Origin: Paragonimus skrjabini miyazakii
Lineage: Eukaryota > Platyhelminthes > Trematoda > Plagiorchiida > Troglotrematidae
Assembly: GCA_014338405.1 (NCBI GenBank)
Contig: JTDE01002865.1
Coordinates: 1 to 64,000 of the forward strand
DNA: 64,000 nucleotides
Reading direction: 5' to 3'
Each line of letters starts with the position of its first letter. Position 1 is the stretch's first letter. Position numbers and translations under genes: made by a program. Positions 58,650 to 64,000 of this stretch are shown here, in pieces. Below the pieces are notes generated by a model that saw nothing but the letters and a program-made list of their open reading frames with translations, was not told where the DNA came from and did not search any database.

Positions 58650-58985
58650 ATTAGTGGTCCCAACATGACAAACGGTCGCTCACACAACATTTTTGTGATA
58701 TTTTCTCACCGCAAAGACAATTGCAAGTGGTTCCCCCTCGATCCGGTTGTAATTCGTCTGATGACGTCGCTGCATTCACGATGACGTCCTGTTTTTCATC
58801 TAGAAAAAGATGGGATGTTACAGTATCCATTCCGGAATTCGATGCGTCTGCATCTATTACTTTTGGAAGTATCGGAACGTAGTACGCTTGCATTTGGTCT
58901 GGACTCAGCAGGACTGTGGCGCGATCGAATGATTTTTGAAGTTCTCTTTACCAATCCTGCCCGCCTTCCTTGATAAGTAGATAGT
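58650..58985 (-). mobile_element. Second Ty3/gypsy remnant: RNase H region
   Basis: The minus strand reads a segment ending in DQMQAYYVPILPKVIDADASNSGMDTV, which corresponds to the start of gypsy RNase H (..DASNSGIGAVL..). The continuation is frame-broken. The reverse transcriptase that should precede it is not visible, so the element is truncated near 58985. Confidence 0.7.
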
Positions 58986-58989
58986 CGAT

Positions 58990-61900
58990 ATGTGCCAGGA
59001 TCCAGCAGATCACTCGAAAGAATTGTTGCGACTTTTCCGTTTCAGAAACAAACGTGTAAGTGTTGTGTCAGTCGGAGTCGGAATATTTTGGGTTGATTGT
59101 AAGTTACTTAGATCAGTTCGTCACCACTCTTATCCATGCCGAGTTCAGGATACGGTAGGCTTTTCAAAGCTGCCTTTGTCCATACTGGTTCACAGACCAT
59201 ATTCATGTAAACTTGTAAAAGTTTAAACGATTTCTGCCCCGCATAATCTGTAGTTAAACCCCATAATCATGCCATCGCTTAGCTAGATGGCAACGCTAGC
59301 CGTGTCTACGATTGTCGTGCCCACCAGTTGTTTCAAGATGACTGATACCGTCTTCACAGCAAGTGGTGAACGGCTGAACCGGAAAAGTCCCTTATGGGTG
59401 TTCATTGTTGACAGTTGTTTGCATTTATCGTCAGCTGACAATTGTAAATGAGTCTCGACCAGATCAAAGTTCGGAAGATTCTTTTAGCCGTTAACGTTCG
59501 TGAACAGATTCCGCAATGCCGACGATGGATACGCAGGCGTTTTGAGGGACTCACGCAGGGCTGAATAACAGTTTGCACGCAGTTATCTGGTCCCGTTTGC
59601 CTTTATGGCTACGATCAACAGAGTGACCCGTGCAAGGTGATTAACTAGACTAACTTCTGCAAACTTTTGAAGGCGTATATTTTTTTCTGCACGGTTGGGA
59701 GTGAAGCACATAAGACTGTGAGTTCAGGTTGAAAGATTGGCTCCGTTTCTGGTTGAACAGACAAGACTGCTTTCGTTTCGGTGCGGCCACTGAGTTTTTC
59801 TGAAACTCATCCGAGTGTCGTTGAAGAACACTTATAAACTAAAGGCAGACCTCTGAAAACCTTGCCGATTACTGTAGTCATTTTGACCCTACTACTGACT
59901 TTCGGCATTTACACAGCTTGTAACTACGCCGGATTGTGTCTACCCTTTCAACAGTGCCACTTGCACCGGAAGTGTTACTTACGGAGGGTAGCGCGTGCCT
60001 GTTGTTAGCGTTAGGTGCGTGTATAGAGCAGATAGTCTCCTGTTCAAACATGTCTTGTGTCCGCTTAGGTTGTATCGAGTTGATTCATGTCTAATATTTC
60101 AATGTGGAGCTAGAATTGGCCGAGCACATGTATGCGGTTGGAGTCACGCGACAAATACCGCATAGGCAGACGTTTTGGTGATGGAGTTGGATAGCAGCTA
60201 CTAGTTTCCAAAATGACAATTCGCAGCATCCCAGCAGTTACTTTCAAACTACGCACACACAGAACTATTTTTATGTTGGCCCCATCATTCTCGTCTCCAA
60301 GTGAAGTGCACGATAAATCGAATCCCAAGGGTAGGATGTAAAATAACTGCTGAATCTGATCAATCTCATCGCAATACATTTTGGATTATGCGCGCATCCT
60401 TACGCACAGTAAATTCACTAAGCCTTCCTATCTTGTCATATTTTACCATAATACGTTGAGGACACAATCAACCATCTACACATGTGAGGCTAAATCTATA
60501 ATCCGGTTTTAAGTTCGATTTGAGGCAAGATTCTTTCAGTGACAGTAGTACTCAAGCGTCCGGTTTGGTCTGTAACAGAGGAAACTGACGGAACCTAGAT
60601 ATTAACCAGAATAGTTTTTAAAGGTGGTCGTTGAAGGGACTCATGTGAACGGACTGAAAAAAGTCAAAAATTGTAGAATCATCGAGGAAAATATCAGATT
60701 TGTTGAATGAGTGACAGAAAAGTAATCTAATTGCAACCTCAAACAAATTACGAGCGCTCCTCAGCAAAAAGTGGACAATGATTAGCTGGCAGTAAGCGAG
60801 AGAAGCTGTGCGCAACTTCAGTCTACTACAAGGATTTCAATGATTAGGCTTCTTGAAAGCTCGGATTGGTACCATGAATATGCGTCAATGCTGTGCTTGA
60901 GTTCATAGAACGGCAACACTGTTACGATAGACTCCTGCAGGGTGCTATGGCCTGGATTCGTCCGAATTTTGCGCGTGTGTTTCCTTTAAATCATGAGGTT
61001 TAATTAACATTGTTATTTCACTGGACTACTCTTGAGTTGGTGCTGAGGACCGGGTAAATGCAACGGATAACAAGGTGGTGGGGGTTCCCATGGATCAAGA
61101 ACTGGTCACACCCGAACTATCGACGGCACATGACACATTGTGTCATGTTACATAACATGACTGCATGCGTCAGTAAACAGAACTGTGATCTGATTTGTAA
61201 CTCTAGGGTGTACCCACTCAATCAGATGAATCTCTCTGGTGACGAACTTGACTGTTTGGCCTAAAATGATTGTACACTAGCTAGTTATTCGGTATAGAAA
61301 ACTTTCAGAATAATATCACCCAAACACCTGAGTTAGTATCCTATTACTGAGCAAGAATTGGTTGCCATCGAGGCACATTTCGGACACAGACCGAGATCGT
61401 CTTAAATGACTGCTCTCAGATTATTGTGCTCAAGACAATTTTCTGTAAAGCACAAAGCACAGCATCTTAAAGTTGAAGACACTGAATGAAAGTGGGCACT
61501 CGATAGACCATGGATGTAGAACGTGAGCATCTTATGTAGTCTCTTTTTACACTCTGTTTTACTGCGTAGTATGCAAAGTTATCGCCAGAGGACGACAACA
61601 GTGGGGATTTTGCTGATAGTTATGTTGGACTAACCCAACCTCTAATGTCGTAATTGGTTCGAAAGTGGCCTGATGGCCATTTCTTCTGTAAGTATGGTTT
61701 GGATCAACCAATCCCGGCGACCAACACAACAACCCAATCCGCGCCTGCCTTGACCAGATGGCCAATGATGGTGTTACGTCCTGAATTTGTCGTTTAACGA
61801 ATCCTTCTCTGAAATGTTGTGTTATTTTTTGCACAGCCTTCTACTAGTTACTGAAAAGTTATTCGAACATTTATGGTAAGTCAGCATTCCATACTTTCGG

Positions 61901-64000
61901 CTAGGCTGAAGCTGTACTGGTGCTCTCTCTATTCAGTTTGTTTGTCAACGTAAAGCAGGGTTTGTCTGTAGTATTTCAACTGACCATACTAATAAATTTG
62001 GTAAAATATTCGCTTTCGGCCTAACCAATTATTTTTGGTGTATTACACGCAGAGTTTCGTCCCTCGCCTGTCAAGTGACATCTTTTCAGGCAGGAATGAG
62101 AGGTGATTATGAACCATACACGATTGGAGTACGTAGTAAAACCACATGGGAAAGTTTGCGCGGTCTAGAAAATAATGAATCAGTTGCAGGTTATTTTTGC
62201 CGGTAATCTCAAATCCAGTGAAATTCGCAGATAGGTGCAATTATCAAGAGCACTTGCATGAACGACACAAAATTTCAATCTGACTTTGGATCATAAGTGA
62301 TTTGAATATATGGTAATATAAGTAGCATGTGTTCATGTGTCAAGGTATCAACTTGGCTTGTTATCAAGGGCAAAACCAAATCACAAACGAGTTTTTATCT
62401 TTGAACTTCAACATCAGCCGTTCGTGTGATACAAGTTCATCGAGTTAGCATTTTCGATACGCCACAATATCAATCGTGTGCTTCTAATGACTTGACCAAT
62501 GAGCACATACTACTTCCGTTGCCAAGAACTTATCTACGTTAATTTTAGTGTATTACAGTCAAACAAAAATTAAAAGATTAACACTTAGAACATCATCTTT
62601 GGCTCACAAATATTCCCCAGCTGCTTCTCGTCATTTTCCGGATTTGTTTACGTGACCCTGACCTGTGTTGAGCACATAGTTGTACTGATATAACTTCACG
62701 TAAATAGTCCAAGGAAAGTAGATCAAACAAACAAGTTGACCAAAGAATTCGTCTTATTTCTCAAATCACAAAATAGATATAAGTTCAAAACTTTGAAACT
62801 AATATCTCATTTGCCTTCTATGTTTGCGCAAGTTTTGAACTCAGTATGTGCTTTTCGTTCTACATTCTATGAACAAACCATCAACTTATTTATCAACTTG
62901 AGGCAAAACGCGATGGAATCAAGCTGAACTTCCAAGAACTACCGCGGTAGCCAACGTCGTGAACGAATGCTTCTGGTGACCTGTGGTCTTAAACAGAAAC
63001 AAATATTTTTCTTATGAAAAAGATCAACTCATACATATCTATTTGAAGCTATGGAATTTATAAGTCGTGACACTTTGTGTAACTGAGTAAATCGATTATT
63101 TTCTGACGCTCCGGATGAGAAGAAAATGCATTTGCAATCATGCTATTTTAGGGGTAACATAATACGAGCCAACAGAGTATTGTAGACCAAATTTTCTCAT
63201 GAATGTTTCTTAGGATACTGTCAAAACTTTGTTCAGCTACGAATCAGAACAAATTGGCGGGTTACCTTAAAGTCAATTTGTTCAAAAAAAAAACATCAGT
63301 CGATAGACTGACATCCAGCCAACTTAAGTCAGAGTGCTGTTGGTATTTCTGGACTGGCCACTTGCAGCATTAGTAGACGGAGTTGTGTGTTATGATTATG
63401 GCTATTTTAACGTACTTATTTCAGTATTCTTAAAACAGTTTCCATGGTTTAGTAAAATGACCAAGTTTCTATGACGTGTGCTATACTCATGTGATCTGCT
63501 CGCATAAGACTAATCTAGACTGTTGTCCTGTTCTATTACAACGGTTGATTCGTATGAAGTATGAAAAGCAGCAGATATGCGAAAATACATTAAAATAGCC
63601 ATGGTGATCAGGAGTACCTACGATGATTGAGTACTCTCAAGTATTCTGTTACTCATTTGACATACTGAACATCTTAGATACCCTGGGAGGTTGCTACTCA
63701 TCAGATTATTCCCATGAGTCCTTTGCGTAAGTACTTCGACCTAGCTTCTCATAATGACCAATCGTTGTGCGAATGTCTACCCCAAAACACGTCGTTTACG
63801 GTACTCGGGTTACCCAAGTAGCAAATAGTTGGAAATATGAAGCTTGGATTTGAACTGTAGATGCGTTTTTGTGATCACATTCGAAACCTGTTTCCTACAG
63901 CTAGTTCTTTTAAACTGTCGATATTGTTCATTGTTACATTGTCCATCACTGATACGAAACAAATAGTCGAGTTGAATTGACGAACAGCTGTTAAATCGTA
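58990..64000. other. Long stretch without recognisable features
   Basis: Open frames of 60-91 codons occur on both strands (for example 60379-60110 and 61834-61559 on the minus strand), none similar to a known family. I found no repeats shared with the rest of the window. Confidence 0.4.

Overview
This window looks like non-coding-rich nuclear DNA from a flatworm, most likely a digenean trematode. There are no bacterial-style gene arrays. The coding exons found are short, lie 3-9 kb apart and have GT..AG borders. Nearly everything else is old repeat sequence of types common in trematodes: CR1/jockey-like and RTE-like non-LTR retrotransposons, a Penelope-like element with a GIY-YIG endonuclease, Ty3/gypsy elements, solo LTRs, a tRNA-derived SINE and a mariner-like transposase. 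The species cannot be named from the sequence alone. One 300-base assembly gap lies at 15463-15762.

Two host genes are supported, both on the + strand. The first is an XPA-like nucleotide-excision-repair protein. Four exons (6320-6438, 9856-10197, 13705-13870, 19296-19413) are clear by homology, and a fifth terminal exon (28877-29067) is proposed because its reading phase fits exactly. Together they give 936 nt, a 311-residue protein. Its introns hold a Penelope element (15.1-17.2 kb) and a Ty3/gypsy element (22.9-28 kb). The second gene is a Cas-family (p130Cas/NEDD9-like) scaffold, of which only the first coding exon with a complete SH3 domain (46532-46744) is visible.

Layout: 0-4.2 kb holds several broken CR1-like fragments, one inserted into an LTR. 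5.7-9.2 kb holds a solo LTR and a short repeat around XPA exon 1. 9.8-19.4 kb holds XPA exons 2-4 with the Penelope element in intron 3. 22.9-28 kb is a degenerate minus-strand gypsy provirus with an RTE tail nested inside it. 29-41 kb is mostly structureless, with a repeat family at 30.6 and 36.1 kb (the latter carrying a hammerhead-ribozyme-like fold) and a tRNA-derived SINE at 38.7 kb. 41.3-44.3 kb has a solo LTR and a very short LTR element of the TRIM type. 46.5 kb is the Cas SH3 exon. 49-52.2 kb is a mariner-like transposase split by an RTE tail and flanked by inverted copies of another repeat. 53.6-54.4 kb is an unidentified broken coding region. 54.8-56.2 kb has a second hammerhead-like copy and a second SINE. 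56.5-59 kb is a second minus-strand gypsy remnant. I see nothing recognisable from about 59 to 64 kb.

No wholly new system stands out. The most interesting items are the hammerhead-like motif preserved in a dispersed repeat, the TRIM-like element, the clear nested insertions, and the unidentified coding remnant at 53.6 kb.
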